In this document: positions 1-9,102 of the stretch, in pieces
Position numbering within the stretch: position 1 is the stretch's first letter
Layout of the letters: every line of letters begins with the position of its first letter
Assembly: GCA_018433885.1 (NCBI GenBank)
Contig: JAHDQK010000003.1
Span: 62,001 to 126,000 of the forward strand
Origin: Candidatus Cloacimonadota bacterium
GTDB lineage: Bacteria; Cloacimonadota; Cloacimonadia; Cloacimonadales; Cloacimonadaceae
Length of the DNA stretch: 64,000 nt
Direction: 5' to 3'
The notes under the pieces: model-generated
Told to the model about the DNA's origin: nothing
What the model saw: the letters and a program-made list of their open reading frames with translations, nothing else
The model's database searches: none
Position numbers and translations under genes: made by a program

Positions 1-980
1 GGCTCCTTCATGGTTACTACTACTTCATCCAGACGATCCCACATGGTATAGGCATAGTCCAAAGTAAGGGTCAGGTTGGGGATTCTGGTAGAGGCAAAAC
101 CGATGCCGAATTCTGCCGGAAGCTTCAAAGTGGCGTCGATATCAGATTTTCCACCCAACACATCCGGAGCTACCGGGTTTCCCAAAGAATCTACTGACGC
201 TGGTTTCCAGAGTCTTACGGTAGCGTCGCCTTCCATATCTATGGAAGAAGGCAGCTTGCCGGAGAGCCCGATGGACATACACCAGGTGGGTTTGAACATA
301 ATGCCCATATTGGCGCCAAAACCCATTCCGCTGCCGGAAAGTTCAGAGCTGATAGGCAGATACATATAGCTTGCACCCAAAGCCGGATTGTACTTCAGTT
401 GTCCGAGTTCCATCGTTCCATACATCGCGCTCAAACCTGCTCCCACCGAGAGATTCGGTAAAAGCTGATAGGCAACTGTGGGGTGGACATCAACCACGGC
501 AATGCTACTCAGCATCTCTTCTTCAGGGAAGCCTGCGGCATACACAAACGGAGTTCCGGGAAGTTCATAGGCATCCCAGGTGGTGCCCAAACCATAAGGC
601 ACATAAACGCCCAAACCGTATTTCAGGCGGGAGTTTTTGGTCATGGTGAGAAAGGCATTGGGGAACATACGCAGGCTTTTTTCGGCCTCATATTCCTTGG
701 CGCTGTATCCGGGATTTGTGGTAACGGCAGTGCCGGAAGGATCCCATTTGGCAGACGGCATAATGAAAGTACCACCCAAAGAGACGGAATTTTCATTCAT
801 AAAGCCCAAGCCGGCAGGGTTCCAATACATGGCACTGGCGTCGTCGCTCAAACCACGGAAAGCACCGCCCATGGAGGTGGCACGGGAGCCCACTCCGGTG
901 AGGGCAAAACCACCGGCAAAAAGTTGCCCGGCGATAAGCGCCATACACATCAGAATCGTGATGTTGCGAATTTGCTTCAT
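1..980 (-). CDS. OmpP1/FadL-type outer-membrane protein, 3' end outside window
   Basis: Reading leftward from the ATG at 980-978, 326 codons stay open to the window edge, so the C-terminus is missing. The start has an AAGGAG-type ribosome site (ataAGGAGaatagctATG). Residues 1 to about 24 are a signal peptide: a short basic start, a hydrophobic core, then QLFAGGFA. The mature N-terminus has the family hallmark GSRATSMGGAF, then SDDASAMYWNPAGL, typical of the OmpP1/FadL/Toluene_X porins that let hydrophobic compounds cross the outer membrane. The rest is rich in Gly, aromatic residues and short alternating strands, as expected of a beta barrel. The substrate cannot be read from sequence. The gene stands alone and is transcribed away from hppA. 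Confidence 0.85.
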   Translation of the reverse strand, partial: MKQIRNITILMCMALIAGQLFAGGFALTGVGSRATSMGGAFRGLSDDASAMYWNPAGLGFMNENSVSLGGTFIMPSAKWDPSGTAVTTNPGYSAKEYEAEKSLRMFPNAFLTMTKNSRLKYGLGVYVPYGLGTTWDAYELPGTPFVYAAGFPEEEMLSSIAVVDVHPTVAYQLLPNLSVGAGLSAMYGTMELGQLKYNPALGASYMYLPISSELSGSGMGFGANMGIMFKPTWCMSIGLSGKLPSSIDMEGDATVRLWKPASVDSLGNPVAPDVLGGKSDIDATLKLPAEFGIGFASTRIPNLTLTLDYAYTMWDRLDEVVVTMKE

Positions 981-1034
981 AGCTATTCTCCTTATAATTG
1001 CCGATATCCTCGGCAGTTCGAACTATGTAGTTGA

Positions 1035-1063
1035 ACGATATTCAAAGCGCCCAATCCCGTCAA
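1035..1063 (-). promoter_or_regulatory. Sigma-70-like promoter of the FadL-type gene
   Basis: On the minus strand TTGACG (1063-1058) is followed by a 17-nt spacer and TATCGT (1040-1035), about 55 nt upstream of the ATG at 980. The -35 matches consensus at five of six positions and the spacing is ideal. Seen by eye only. Confidence 0.5.
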
Positions 1064-1200
1064 GATAAATCTTCGGAAATTTATCAACAAGCCCCAGATC
1101 AACGCGGGATATTCCGCAAATAATACCTTGACGCGTACGCAAATTCCAGATTCGCTATCCCCAACGAAGAATCATTATCCACAATGGGAGGATAAATCTG

Positions 1201-1400
1201 ATGAACGACCTTCAATACCGTCTAATTAAATTCTTTGGTTCGATTTTGATCGGCTTGGAATCTTCAACTTGATCCTGAAATTTATCGAAACCGACGCAGC
1301 CATCGTCAACGGCTTCAAGATTGCCGGGGTGGTGGGGATAGCGCTTGCGCTGTGCTTTTTTGTATATCTTGCCGTGTTGTGGTTTAAAGCCAAGAAATAG
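1201..1400 (+). pseudogene. Frameshifted small membrane-protein gene
   Basis: An ATG at 1201 has a strong ribosome site (GGGAGG about 10 nt upstream) and opens a frame reading MNDLQYRLIKFF, which stops at 1272. The next frame (codons starting at 1260) continues from about the same point as IFNLILKFIETDAA, then a clear membrane segment (GVVGIALALCFFVYLAVLW) and a basic end FKAKK with a stop at 1400. Joined by a -1 shift near 1256-1262, the two halves make one plausible protein of about 66 residues. No classic slippery heptamer is visible, so a decayed gene or a sequencing error is more likely than programmed frameshifting. The flanks 1064-1200 and 1401-1479 hold no other gene that I can see. 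Confidence 0.4.
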
Positions 1401-1479
1401 CCGGAGGTAGATGGCACGCCGCAATCTTTGCCTGCTTCCGAAACGGTTCTGTGGCGCGAAATCCGCTTGAATTGGGGCA

Positions 1480-1589
1480 TATAATCAAAAAAGAAATTGA
1501 CAAAATAAAAGTGCTTGCAATCAATGGCGATATATGGAATTTATTATCCTATATGAACTTATCCCCCCAAATACGACATGGAGGTATAT
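1480..1589 (+). promoter_or_regulatory. hppA leader: promoter-like boxes and ribosome site
   Basis: The AT-rich stretch before hppA contains a perfect TATAAT (1480-1485) without a good -35, and a TTGACA (1497-1502) with only a weak -10 (ATCAAT at 1520-1525). GGAGG at 1580-1584 lies 5 nt before the ATG at 1590 and fixes the hppA start there rather than at the in-frame ATG at 1578. Confidence 0.3.
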
Positions 1590-3920
1590 ATGCCGCAGCT
1601 GCCGCCAATATGGTATTTAGCGCCTTTAGGAGCTATTTCTGCGCTTTGCTTTGCCTATTTCTTTTACCGTAAAGTCCGGGCGCAAAACCCCGGAAACGAT
1701 CGCATGCAGGAGATTGCAGGCCATGTGCGCGAGGGCGCATACGCCTATTTGCTCCAACAATACAAAGGTGTGGGCATCTTTTTTGCCGTCGCCCTGGCGA
1801 TCTTCCTCTTTTTGGCATACGGATTGAGGGTTCTGGACCCCATGATCCCCTGGGGCTTCCTCAGCGGTGGATTGATGAGCGGTCTGGCTGGCTTTATCGG
1901 CATGAATACCGCCACCATGGCTTCCAGCCGGACGGCGCAGGCGTGTTCCGAGAGCTTGAATAAAGGGCTAAAGGTGGCGTATCGCGCTGGCGGTGTGATG
2001 GGATTAACCGTGGTGGGGCTGGCTTTGCTCGATATGTCCGCCTGGTTCTTCATTTTGAATCTTATGGATTATCCGCTGGAAAAGATCGCGGTGGTGATGC
2101 TCTCCTTCGGGATGGGCGCCAGTTCACAGGCATTGTTTGCGCGGCTGGGCGGAGGTATATATACCAAAGCGGCGGATGTAGGCGCAGACCTGGTGGGCAA
2201 AGTGGAAGCCGATATTCCGGAAGACGACCCCCGCAACCCTGCCACTATCGCCGACAACGTGGGCGACAACGTTGGTGATGTAGCCGGAATGGGTGCAGAT
2301 CTCTATGAATCCTATGCCGGGAGCATCCTGGCGACAGGCGCGTTGGGGATGAGCGCGGTGCTTCAGCTATCTGCCACAAACCCCGCAATGAACAGTTTTA
2401 TGCTCAGTTTTATCGCCGCTCCGCTGGTTTTGGCGGGGCTGGGGGCACTGCTCTCCATCTTTGGCATCTTCATCGTTTCTACTAAAGAGGACGCTGGCAT
2501 GAAGGAACTGATGGCGGCTTTGAACAAAAGTGTGTATCTCAGCTCGATTCTGATCGCAATTGCCTCCTTCTTTGTATGTAAAGCGCTTCTCCCGGGGGAA
2601 TACTATCTGGGAATCTTTCTCTCCTCAGTGGTGGGTTTGCTGGCTGGGATCCTGATCGGTCACACCACCGAGCTGTGGACCTCACATTCATATAAAGCCA
2701 CCCGCAACATCGTGAAACAGGGCGAATATGGCTCTGCGACCGTGATTCTGGAAGGATTCAGCGTGGGCATGCTCTCTACGGCGATGCCAGTGATCATCAT
2801 CGCCGCTGGAATCATGATCTCGTTTTTGCTTTCCGGAGGATTTGAGCACGTGGAGCTGGGTCTATATGGAATCGGTTTTGGGGCTGTGGGCATGCTCGCC
2901 ACCTTGGGTGTAACCCTGGCGATGGATGCTTTTGGTCCGATCGCGGATAACGCGGGCGGCAATGCGCAGATGTCCTATCTACCCAAAGAAGTTCGCGAAC
3001 GCACAGACAGCCTGGATTCTGTGGGAAACACCACTGCCGCCATCGGCAAGGGTTTCGCCATCGGTAGCGCGGCTTTGACGGCAATGGCGCTCTTGGCAGC
3101 GTATCTGGAAAAAGTGCGCGATGCCTATGCCATGATGGGCAAGAGACTTGGCGAAGTGCAGCAATTGACCATCAATTACGGAAGTGTGAGCGAGACCGTG
3201 GATGCGTCCATTGCCAGCCTCACCCAGTTTATCAGCTACTACCAGATCAATCCGCTCAACCCCAAGTTTCTGGTGGGGATATTCATTGGTGCGATGGTAG
3301 TATATGTGTTTTCCGCCCTCACCATCAAAGCGGTGGGCAAGGCTGCCGGCCTCATGGTAAAAGAAGTCCGGCGCCAGTTTACCACCATCCCCGGCATCCT
3401 GCAAGGTAAGACCAAGCCGGATTACGCTCAATGCGTGAGGATCTCCACGATCGGAGCCCAACAGCAGATGGTGCTGCCGGCGATTATCGGCATCGCCACC
3501 CCGGTGGTGGTTGGCATTATCCTTGGTGTGTCCGGCGTTTTGGGGCTGTTGATCGGTGGGCTAACCACCGGATTTGTAACCGCTGTGATGATGAACAACG
3601 CCGGTGGTGCTTGGGACAACGCCAAGAAATATGTGGAGACCGGACAAGGCGGCGGCAGCGGTTCCGCGGTTCACAAAGCCACGATCGTGGGCGACACGGT
3701 TGGCGATCCCTTCAAAGACACAGCCGGACCCTGCATCAATATCCTGATCAAGCTGATGAGCATGGTTTCCATAGTGTTTGGCGGATTTGTAGTTACCTAT
3801 TCCCCGAAAATCGAGGCTCTATATACCCCGAAGCCCAAAAGTATCGAAGTGCCTCAGCCTGTTCCCGCCGATACCACTGAGACTTTCGTTACACCGGATT
3901 CCACGATCATAGTGTACTAA
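1590..3920 (+). CDS. hppA: Membrane-bound K+-dependent ion-pumping pyrophosphatase
   Basis: This is a 776-residue integral membrane pyrophosphatase that hydrolyses PPi and pumps H+ or Na+ across the inner membrane. The ATG at 1590 is chosen because GGAGG lies 5 nt upstream. The family's substrate motifs are all present: [20 protein letters not shown] (about residue 205-225), [12 protein letters not shown] (about 445) and [14 protein letters not shown] (about 700). [10 protein letters not shown] (about 478) has Ala where K+-independent enzymes have Lys, so it should be K+-dependent; many of that class pump Na+. The rest is about 16 hydrophobic segments. A tail after the last membrane segment is Pro/Thr-rich. 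It leads a compact operon, with ispG starting 3 nt after its stop. Confidence 0.95.
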   Translation: MPQLPPIWYLAPLGAISALCFAYFFYRKVRAQNPGNDRMQEIAGHVREGAYAYLLQQYKGVGIFFAVALAIFLFLAYGLRVLDPMIPWGFLSGGLMSGLAGFIGMNTATMASSRTAQACSESLNKGLKVAYRAGGVMGLTVVGLALLDMSAWFFILNLMDYPLEKIAVVMLSFGMGASSQALFARLGGGIYTKAADVGADLVGKVEADIPEDDPRNPATIADNVGDNVGDVAGMGADLYESYAGSILATGALGMSAVLQLSATNPAMNSFMLSFIAAPLVLAGLGALLSIFGIFIVSTKEDAGMKELMAALNKSVYLSSILIAIASFFVCKALLPGEYYLGIFLSSVVGLLAGILIGHTTELWTSHSYKATRNIVKQGEYGSATVILEGFSVGMLSTAMPVIIIAAGIMISFLLSGGFEHVELGLYGIGFGAVGMLATLGVTLAMDAFGPIADNAGGNAQMSYLPKEVRERTDSLDSVGNTTAAIGKGFAIGSAALTAMALLAAYLEKVRDAYAMMGKRLGEVQQLTINYGSVSETVDASIASLTQFISYYQINPLNPKFLVGIFIGAMVVYVFSALTIKAVGKAAGLMVKEVRRQFTTIPGILQGKTKPDYAQCVRISTIGAQQQMVLPAIIGIATPVVVGIILGVSGVLGLLIGGLTTGFVTAVMMNNAGGAWDNAKKYVETGQGGGSGSAVHKATIVGDTVGDPFKDTAGPCINILIKLMSMVSIVFGGFVVTYSPKIEALYTPKPKSIEVPQPVPADTTETFVTPDSTIIVY

Positions 3921-3923
3921 ACC

Positions 3924-4982
3924 ATGCTAAACCCCCGCAAACCAACCCGTAGCCTGCAACTGGGCAATGTCCAGATAGGCGGAAATGCCGCCATCAGCAT
4001 CCAGAGCATGCTGAATGTGAAGACATCGGATGTATCCGGAGCCAGCGCGCAGATCAAACGTTTGGTCTCGGCGGGTTGCGAGATCGTCCGCTTCTCTGTG
4101 ATGGATAGCGCAGATGCCGCTGCCATCGCACTTCTAAAACGAGAGTTCCCGGAGGTCCCGTTGGTGGCGGATATTCATTTTGATTACAAGCTGGCGTTGG
4201 CAGCCATCGCCGGGGGCATTGACGGCCTAAGGATAAACCCCGGCAACATCGGCTCCCGCGCTGGGGTGGAAAGCCTGGTGGCTGCGGCGAAGGAACGTAA
4301 AATCCCCATCCGCATCGGGGTAAATAGCGGTTCTCTGCCCAAAGATCTGCTGGAAAAATATGGTCATGGCACCCAAGCCATGGTGGAAGCGGCTCTATCC
4401 CACGTGAAGATCTTGGAAGACCTTGGTTATCATGAAATCAAGATCTCAGCCAAGGCATCGTCTCTGCCTCTGATGATCGATAGCTACCGCGAACTCAGCG
4501 CGCGTTGCGATTATCCCCTGCATCTGGGAGTCACCGAGGCAGGCACGCTACTCTCCGGTAGCATCAAGAGCGCGATGGGACTGGGCATCTTGCTGGCAGA
4601 AGGTATTGGAGACACCCTGCGGGTCTCGCTTACAGACGATCCTGTTCAAGAAGTATATGTAGCACGCCAAATCCTGATCGGGCTGGGTCTGCGCAAAGGT
4701 CTGCAGATCGTATCCTGCCCCACCTGCGGGCGCACCCGCATCGATCTCATCGGGCTGGCGCAAAAGGTAGAACTCGCCCTGCGTGAATTTGCCGAAAAAG
4801 AACTTACCATCGCTGTGATGGGCTGTGCGGTCAACGGACCGGGCGAGGCTCGGGAAGCTGATTTTGGAGTGGCAGGCGGCAACAAAGAGGGGCTGATCTT
4901 TGCCCGTGGCGAGATCATCAGAAAAGTTCCGGAAGAAAAGCTCCTGGAATCCCTGATCGAAGTTATCCGGGAACGGATCTGA
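3924..4982 (+). CDS. ispG: 4-hydroxy-3-methylbut-2-enyl diphosphate synthase (IspG/GcpE)
   Basis: A 352-residue [4Fe-4S] enzyme of the non-mevalonate isoprenoid pathway, which converts methylerythritol cyclodiphosphate to HMBPP. It has the N-terminal TIM-barrel signature (IQSMLNVKTSDV), then HFDYKLAL and GLRINPGNIG. The C-terminal cluster domain has the three expected cysteines: CPTC (C265, C268) and C301 in MGCAVNGPGE, which also carries the conserved glutamate. The length is that of the short bacterial form without an insert domain. It starts 3 nt after hppA, and the next gene's ATG lies 1 nt after its TGA, so the four genes are very likely co-transcribed. PPi made by isoprenoid synthesis is a substrate for HppA; that link is inference. 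Confidence 0.95.
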   Translation: MLNPRKPTRSLQLGNVQIGGNAAISIQSMLNVKTSDVSGASAQIKRLVSAGCEIVRFSVMDSADAAAIALLKREFPEVPLVADIHFDYKLALAAIAGGIDGLRINPGNIGSRAGVESLVAAAKERKIPIRIGVNSGSLPKDLLEKYGHGTQAMVEAALSHVKILEDLGYHEIKISAKASSLPLMIDSYRELSARCDYPLHLGVTEAGTLLSGSIKSAMGLGILLAEGIGDTLRVSLTDDPVQEVYVARQILIGLGLRKGLQIVSCPTCGRTRIDLIGLAQKVELALREFAEKELTIAVMGCAVNGPGEAREADFGVAGGNKEGLIFARGEIIRKVPEEKLLESLIEVIRERI

Positions 4983-4983
4983 G

Positions 4984-5505
4984 ATGCTGCTCAGGATGTT
5001 TTTCACCTTCCTCAAGATCGGTGCGTTCACCATCGGCGGCGCTTATGCCATGATCCCTCTGATCAAGCGGGAGGTATGTGAAAAACATGCTTGGATCACC
5101 GAAGAAGAGTTTATGGACGGTCTGGCGGCGGCACAAAGCTGCCCGGGACCTATCGCGGTAAACATCAGCATCTATACCGGCTACCATGTTCGAGGCAAAG
5201 CGGGGATGGCGGCTGCCGTGCTTGGCACCATCCTGCCTTCCACCGTCTCCATCATCATCATCGCCATGCTGTTTCGCGAATATGCGGATCAGGCTATTGT
5301 GCGCCGCGCCTTCACCGCGCTAAATCCTGCTGTGGTTGCGCTTATCGCGGTACCCCTGATCCAGATGGCAAAGAAGAGCGGACTCTCGCTGAGAAATGCC
5401 TGGTTTCCGCTTGCCATCGCGCTTGCGGTGGGGCTGTTAAATATCTCACCAGTATATCTGATCCTGCTCACCATCGCCTATGCCGTCCATGAGGCAAGGA
5501 AATGA
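4984..5505 (+). CDS. chrA: Chromate transporter family, first half-size subunit
   Basis: A 173-residue membrane protein of the CHR family. It opens with the family's N-terminal pattern (LRMFFTFLKIGAFTIGGAYAMIPL), then the conserved EEFMDGLAAAQSCPGPIAVN segment, and about five hydrophobic helices. Half-size members are encoded as adjacent pairs that together equal one long ChrA, and here the second half follows with a 4-nt ATGA overlap. The family exports chromate in the studied cases; in an anaerobe without other chromium genes the true substrate is unknown. The gene begins 1 nt after ispG. Confidence 0.85.
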   Translation: MLLRMFFTFLKIGAFTIGGAYAMIPLIKREVCEKHAWITEEEFMDGLAAAQSCPGPIAVNISIYTGYHVRGKAGMAAAVLGTILPSTVSIIIIAMLFREYADQAIVRRAFTALNPAVVALIAVPLIQMAKKSGLSLRNAWFPLAIALAVGLLNISPVYLILLTIAYAVHEARK

Positions 5506-6026
5506 TGTATCTGCAGATGCTTTTCACCTTTTTCAAGATCGGTCTGTTCAGCTTTGGTGGAGGTTACGCGATCCTCGCCATGATCCAGCAGGAAGTGGTG
5601 ATCAATAATCCTTGGCTCACCGAAGCAGAATTTATGCAGGTAGTGGCGATCTCTCAGATGACTCCGGGGCCGATAGCGATCAATGCCGCCACCTTCATTG
5701 GCTATCAAAAAGCGGGTATCTTCGGCTCCCTGCTCTGCACTTTTGGGGTGATCCTCCCCTCGCTGATCATCATGATGATCATCACCATCAGCTATCTTAA
5801 ATTGCGCAAACTCGGGTGGTTTATCCAGATCTTCAAACGTCTGCGCTTGCTCTCCGTAGGTTTGATCGGCGCGGCTTTGATCATGATCATGGGAAACGCT
5901 GTGAAGGATTTGTATTCTGTGGGGATATTCCTGGCGTGTTTCCTGCTTACCTGGCGGTTCAAGCTGAATCCCTTCACCATGCTAATCGCCGCTGCCATCT
6001 TTGGGATGATCTTCGGGACTATCTGA
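5502..6026 (+). CDS. chrA: Chromate transporter family, second half-size subunit
   Basis: A 174-residue partner of the preceding gene, from the ATGA overlap at 5502. It repeats the family pattern (LFTFFKIGLFSFGGGYAILAMI; LTEAEFMQVVAISQMTPGPIAIN) with five or six membrane segments. The two proteins are clearly related copies, and the pair is expected to assemble in antiparallel fashion. No terminator is visible between its stop and the convergent thioesterase gene (6027-6126). Confidence 0.85.
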   Translation: MMYLQMLFTFFKIGLFSFGGGYAILAMIQQEVVINNPWLTEAEFMQVVAISQMTPGPIAINAATFIGYQKAGIFGSLLCTFGVILPSLIIMMIITISYLKLRKLGWFIQIFKRLRLLSVGLIGAALIMIMGNAVKDLYSVGIFLACFLLTWRFKLNPFTMLIAAAIFGMIFGTI

Positions 6027-6126
6027 ACCGATCCTACAAAGCGTCTTTGCCATCTTCTACGCATAGTGACGTAATCTCAACGTGGATAGCGTGAAGTCCA
6101 GCGTTTAGATTGGGAAGCTTAGTTCA

Positions 6127-6531
6127 TCACTGCCTTTCCAGAAACTGATCGAAATGATCCGTTAGCTCTTGAGACAGCCGTTTTGCTTTGCCGTCAGCGG
6201 CATAAACGAGGGTCAACATCGCCCGCAGGCACAGCTCGCCGTTCTGGTTATACACTTCCTGCTGCCAAAAGCCCTTGAGGCGGCTGGTTTTGTAGAACCA
6301 GCTTTTCACGGTAACGATCTCTTCCAGTTCCGCCGCCTTGATGTAATCCAATTCGCAACGTAGTACAAAAAACTGTACGCCCATCTCCTGGAGTTTGCCT
6401 ATCGGCATTTCCATCGTTACCAATGCCTCACTGCGAGCCGCTTCCAGTAGCATCAGATAGTTGGCATTGTTCATATGCCCGTAGATGTCGCATTCGTAAC
6501 CGTAGATTTTCTTTTGGAATGTAAAGATCAT
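6127..6531 (-). CDS. Hot-dog acyl-CoA thioesterase, YbgC/FadM type
   Basis: About 134 residues from the ATG at 6531, chosen because AAGGACAGG lies just upstream; a longer frame opens at 6588 but its extra 19 residues have no ribosome site and look non-coding. The 4HBT signature is clear: Y-x-CDIYGHMNNANYL with the catalytic Asp in the DxxGHxNN loop, then LEAARSEAL, and a C-terminal RAMLTLVYAA-DGKAKRL strand. The family hydrolyses acyl-CoA thioesters in the cytoplasm; chain length cannot be told. It is divergent from the YfhO-type gene, sharing an 81-nt intergenic region. Confidence 0.85.
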   Translation of the reverse strand: MIFTFQKKIYGYECDIYGHMNNANYLMLLEAARSEALVTMEMPIGKLQEMGVQFFVLRCELDYIKAAELEEIVTVKSWFYKTSRLKGFWQQEVYNQNGELCLRAMLTLVYAADGKAKRLSQELTDHFDQFLERQ

Positions 6532-6612
6532 GACCTGTCCTTTTGTTTTTGCTTGACCGATAGAGCCTGAAAAATAAGCTGGACGCAAATATCGGTTTTG
6601 AACAGAGGTATT

Positions 6613-9087
6613 ATGAGCCAGAAAAAAGTCAACCCAAAAATGAGACCAGTTGCTCCCGCACCAGAAGCAACTCCGGCATTACGTATCAACGAGAAGTATC
6701 TGCCCTGGATCCTGGTGGCGCTACTATTCATCTTGGTAAGCGGACTTTACTTCCCGGTAGCCTACCGTCATCTGGAACCTCAAGCGAGCGACATCAGCCA
6801 ATGGCGTGGCGCAGCGCAAAGCATCATCGAATACAATAAAAACAACGCCGATCACGCTCTCTGGACCCAGAATATGTTCTCCGGAATGCCATCCTATATG
6901 ATCTCTTTCCCAAACCGATATCCCTTCTTGGAGAACATCAGCAAAGTAACCGACAAGGTGATCAATTGGCGCATCTTGCTGCTCTTTATAGGTGGATTGG
7001 GTGCTTTTGTGTTGATCCTGCATCTGGTAAAGGATCCTTATATCGCCTTCTTTGCCGCGATCGCGTTTATCTTTAGCTGCCATTGGGTTGGGCTGTTGGA
7101 GATCGGTCACAACACGAAGTTCCGGGCGATCATGTGGATTCCTTGGGTGATGTGTGGAGTGATGTATCTGTTCAAGCGTCCCGGCTTCCTGTCGTTGGGG
7201 CTTCTGGCAACTTTCCTGATCGCTCAATTGCGCGAAAACCATCCGCAGATCAGCTACTATCTCTACCTCCTGATCGGTATGTATTGGCTATGCCGGGGCA
7301 TCGCCGCCATCAAACATAAGAAATTATCTCCGTTTTTAATCTGGTCTCTGCTTTTGGTGGTGGCGTTTTCGCTTACCGCTCTGGCAGTGATGAATCCCTA
7401 TCTCAGCACCATGGAATATAGTCATCATACTCAGCGAGGTGGCGCAGAGGGGCTGGATAAAGCTTACGCTCAGGGCTGGAGTTTCCATCCCAAAGAAATC
7501 CTGGGCTTCATCATCCCGGATTTTTGGGGCGGCATCAACCAAACCTATTGGGGTTATATGCCCTTCACGCAGATATATAATTACTTTGGCATCGTGGTGC
7601 TGGCGCTGGGCGTGCTCGCGCTTTGGGGCAAACGCAAACGGCTGGCGCTCTTCCTCTGGCTTAGTAGCGCGGCATTTACTCTGATGAGCTTTGGTAGCTC
7701 CACTCCCGCGCTATCGGATCTGTTCCTGAACTATCTGCCCTATTTCAACAAGTTCCGCGTGCCCTCGATGACCCTCACCATCGTGCAATTCAACGCCGTA
7801 ATCCTGGCAGCATTGGGCATCAAAGATGTCCTGGACAACACGGGGGATCCGCTGTGGCAGAAACGTTATCTGCGCCTGTTTTGGATCTTTGGGGCGATCT
7901 TCCTGCTATGGACAGTAAGTGCAAAGAGCATCTTTGGCGGTTTGCCCTTCACCACTGCCACCGAACAGATGCGCTATCAACAGGCAAATGCGCTCTCCCA
8001 ATTGCAACCCGTGATTGATATGCGGCTGGATATGCTGGTAAAAAGCGGAATCATGGCGCTCATGCTGCTCACCGTAAGTATGGGCTTGATCTATCTGAAG
8101 AGCATCAAACGCCTGAAAGCCGCGCCGTTTATCCTATTCATCACCTTGGTGACCTTCATCGATCTCTGGATCTATACCGGCAAGCACCTCAAAGACCTGC
8201 ACCCCGTCCAAATGCGTGAAGTGAATTTCCGGATGCAGGATTTTGATGAATTCCTTATCAAGAACTCCGATAACACGCGCATTTACCCATTCAATACCGG
8301 CCGCATCAGGAGTGCCGGCGAGTGGGCGTATTATCACCAGAGCATCGATGGATATTCCGCCGCGAAACTAAAACGCTACGACGAACTGCTCAGACTAATA
8401 AACGGCACCCAAAATCAAGACGGCGAGTTCATCCGCTATCTACGCGGAGTGTTTCAGGACATCCCGGAAGAGCGTCCCACTCCCGTGCTGGATATGCTTT
8501 CCACCAAATACATCATCGTGCCGGATTCCCTGCCCTACGCTTCGCTCTTGCAGAATCTGCGTCCAGTGTTTCAAAACGATAGGCTCTCCATCTATGAGAA
8601 CCTGAAAGCTCTACCCCGGGCATGGTTTGTTCAACAAACAAGAGTTTCCAGCGGAACCGAGGAAACTCTGCAACTCCTGCAGGATCTGCAGTTTGATCCC
8701 GCTAAAACCGCGATCTTGGAAAGCCCAATCGATGGAATCTCTGCCCCGGATAGTGCCAGAGTGATCCAGACCAGCGCCGAAATGCACTCTCTAACTTATG
8801 ACGTATTCACGGACAAAGATGCCCTGTTGGTGACCAGCGAGATCTACTATCCTGCCGGTTGGAAGGCATATTTGAACGATGTGGAGACAGAAATTTACCC
8901 GGTGAACCATGTGTTACGCGGAATCAAGATCCCCGCGGGAAAACATCAGTTGCGCATGGAAATGGCACCGGAAAGCTATAAGACCGGAATCCGCCTCAGC
9001 CTTGCCGGCATCCTGATCACCCTGATTGCCGTGCTTTTCGGCGCGGTTCAGTATTTCCGCAAACCACACAACGAAGATATAAACTAA
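6613..9087 (+). CDS. YfhO-type polytopic membrane protein (GT-C-like)
   Basis: About 824 residues. The ATG at 6613 is preceded by AGAGGT at the right distance; an in-frame codon at 6598 is less likely. After a short basic start there are about 12 hydrophobic helices to residue 510, then a soluble domain of about 270 residues and a last membrane segment near the C-terminus (IRLSLAGILITLIAVLFGA). The first periplasmic loop (PVAYRHLEPQASDISQW) and the C-terminal 'SEIYYPAGWKAYLNDVE' with 'VNHVLRGIKIPAGKH' are typical of YfhO-family proteins. Relatives are GT-C-fold membrane glycosyltransferases implicated in lipid or teichoic-acid glycosylation. The substrate here is unknown. lepB follows after 15 nt. 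Confidence 0.8.
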   Translation: MSQKKVNPKMRPVAPAPEATPALRINEKYLPWILVALLFILVSGLYFPVAYRHLEPQASDISQWRGAAQSIIEYNKNNADHALWTQNMFSGMPSYMISFPNRYPFLENISKVTDKVINWRILLLFIGGLGAFVLILHLVKDPYIAFFAAIAFIFSCHWVGLLEIGHNTKFRAIMWIPWVMCGVMYLFKRPGFLSLGLLATFLIAQLRENHPQISYYLYLLIGMYWLCRGIAAIKHKKLSPFLIWSLLLVVAFSLTALAVMNPYLSTMEYSHHTQRGGAEGLDKAYAQGWSFHPKEILGFIIPDFWGGINQTYWGYMPFTQIYNYFGIVVLALGVLALWGKRKRLALFLWLSSAAFTLMSFGSSTPALSDLFLNYLPYFNKFRVPSMTLTIVQFNAVILAALGIKDVLDNTGDPLWQKRYLRLFWIFGAIFLLWTVSAKSIFGGLPFTTATEQMRYQQANALSQLQPVIDMRLDMLVKSGIMALMLLTVSMGLIYLKSIKRLKAAPFILFITLVTFIDLWIYTGKHLKDLHPVQMREVNFRMQDFDEFLIKNSDNTRIYPFNTGRIRSAGEWAYYHQSIDGYSAAKLKRYDELLRLINGTQNQDGEFIRYLRGVFQDIPEERPTPVLDMLSTKYIIVPDSLPYASLLQNLRPVFQNDRLSIYENLKALPRAWFVQQTRVSSGTEETLQLLQDLQFDPAKTAILESPIDGISAPDSARVIQTSAEMHSLTYDVFTDKDALLVTSEIYYPAGWKAYLNDVETEIYPVNHVLRGIKIPAGKHQLRMEMAPESYKTGIRLSLAGILITLIAVLFGAVQYFRKPHNEDIN

Positions 9088-9102
9088 GGAAACAAAGACC
9101 CC

